From an uncultured Bdellovibrio sp. (GTDB taxonomy: Bacteria > Bdellovibrionota > Bdellovibrionia > Bdellovibrionales > Bdellovibrionaceae): 6,246 nt of DNA. The position numbers and the translations under genes were made by a program. Positions 5,489-6,246 of this stretch are shown piece after piece. The number at the start of each line of letters is the position of its first letter. The first letter of the stretch is position 1. The stretch spans positions 1 through 6,246 of the forward strand of contig CAMLMF010000161.1 of assembly GCA_946480995.1 (NCBI GenBank). Reading direction: 5' to 3'. The notes below the pieces were generated by a model. The model did no database searches, had not been told where the DNA came from, and saw only the letters and a program-made list of their open reading frames with translations.

Positions 5489-6246
5489 TGAGTACGAACG
5501 TCGCCATTGAAATAAAGGACCTAACGAAAAGATACGACGACAAGATCGCTGTAGACGGAATTAGTCTGGAAATTTACAAGGGCGAATGTTTTGGTCTGTT
5601 AGGACCAAATGGGGCCGGCAAGTCTACAACCATGAAAATGATGTACTGCTCGGCTCTCGTCACCAGTGGCGAACTCTATGTTCTGGGTTTAAATGTTAAA
5701 AAGAATTTTCGCGAGATCAAATCTCGCATAGGGGTCGTCCCGCAAGAGGACGGCCTTGATCCCGACTTCACGGTTCTTGAAAATCTCTTAGTCTATGCAA
5801 GCTTTCATAAGTTACCTCCTGCTGAAGCAGAGCTGCGTGCTCAGGCACTGTTGCGTCTGATGAAGCTTGAAGAGTACCAGGATCGCTCGGTGGAAACGCT
5901 GAGTGGTGGTATGAAGCGCCGTTTGGCGATTGCCCGTGGACTGATTAACTCGCCAGAAGTGATTTTCTTGGATGAGCCAACAACGGGTTTGGATCCGCAA
6001 GCGCGCATCTGGATCTGGGATTTTTTTAAACACTTAAAATCTGAAAAAAGCACTTTGATTCTGACGACCCATTATATGGAAGAGGCAGAGCAAATGTGTG
6101 ATCGTGTCGCGATCATCGACGGCGGTCGTATTTTAACCATCGGCGCTCCTAAGGATTTGATTCGTGATTTGATTGGCAAAGAGGTGGTTGAGTTTGACAC
6201 CAATCCAGTCGATTTAAACTACTACCTAGGTCGCTTGCGTGCGGAA
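5488..6246 (+). CDS. ABC-2-type exporter ATP-binding protein (NodI/DrrA-like), 3' end outside window
   Basis: The frame is open from the ATG at 5488 to the window end, giving 253 residues. It is a free-standing cytosolic ATPase subunit that would power a separate ABC-2 membrane permease, exporting drugs, polysaccharides or lipids. Seen: Walker A GPNGAGKST 39-47, Q-loop Gln86 in VVPQEDGLDPDFTV, signature LSGGMKRRL 138-146, Walker B VIFLDEP 158-164 with Glu163, D-loop GLDP 167-170 and switch His195 in TTHYMEEAE. The SGGMKRR signature, the DGLDPDFTV stretch and the THYMEEAE ending are typical of the NodI/DrrA (DRI/DRA) branch. After about residue 220 the family's variable C-terminal regulatory region begins; family members are about 300-330 residues, so some 50-80 are missing. 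The start overlaps the typA stop by one base, implying one transcript. A permease gene is expected next but cannot be seen. The substrate is unknown. Confidence 0.92.
   Translation, partial: MSTNVAIEIKDLTKRYDDKIAVDGISLEIYKGECFGLLGPNGAGKSTTMKMMYCSALVTSGELYVLGLNVKKNFREIKSRIGVVPQEDGLDPDFTVLENLLVYASFHKLPPAEAELRAQALLRLMKLEEYQDRSVETLSGGMKRRLAIARGLINSPEVIFLDEPTTGLDPQARIWIWDFFKHLKSEKSTLILTTHYMEEAEQMCDRVAIIDGGRILTIGAPKDLIRDLIGKEVVEFDTNPVDLNYYLGRLRAE

Noticed and set aside
551..6246. A dedicated new defence or secretion system made of these genes
   Set aside because: The genes are recognisable housekeeping or transporter families on one strand, with gaps and separate leaders except for typA and the last ABC gene; no shared function is evident.

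Overview
The window carries four complete or nearly complete bacterial genes plus two that run off its ends, all on the + strand. In order they are: the 3' end of a nitroreductase-family flavoprotein (2-451), a full-length ABC exporter half-transporter (551-2338), a tRNA-dihydrouridine synthase of the DusB/NifR3 type (2457-3470), the ribosome-associated GTPase TypA/BipA (3677-5488), and the 5' part of an ABC-2-type exporter ATPase (5488-6246, still open at the window edge). No tRNA, rRNA, CRISPR array, transposase or phage gene was seen. The moderate G+C content, the Shine-Dalgarno use and the general look of the proteins suggest a Gram-negative proteobacterium-like organism. My impression is a Bdellovibrio relative (Bdellovibrionota), but this is recognition of style and is not proven by anything in the window.

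Region 1-2456: the nitroreductase tail is followed by a 99-nt gap with a small TGAC/GTCA palindrome cluster, then the exporter gene, which has TM segments and a complete nucleotide-binding domain. A 118-nt gap follows. It has a perfect 8-bp inverted repeat just after the exporter stop and a possible -10 box so close to the dus start codon that the dus mRNA may have almost no leader.

Region 2457-3676: the dus gene ends inside a 134-bp element (3456-3589) with 28-bp terminal inverted repeats that match at 27 of 28 positions. Each arm is itself a small REP-like hairpin (GGACACGG, 7-nt loop, CCGTGTCC). The left arm supplies the last four codons of dus, and its loop supplies tandem stop codons TAATAA. 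No transposase is present, so this looks like a non-autonomous MITE-like or REP-doublet element, and it is the most interesting structure in the window.

Region 3677-6246: typA has a good ribosome-binding site and codon use that looks optimised for high expression. Its stop codon overlaps the start codon of the ABC-2 ATPase gene (TAATG), so the two are probably co-transcribed and translationally coupled. The gene set mixes translation-related housekeeping (Dus, TypA) with two unrelated exporters; I see no evidence that they form one dedicated system.
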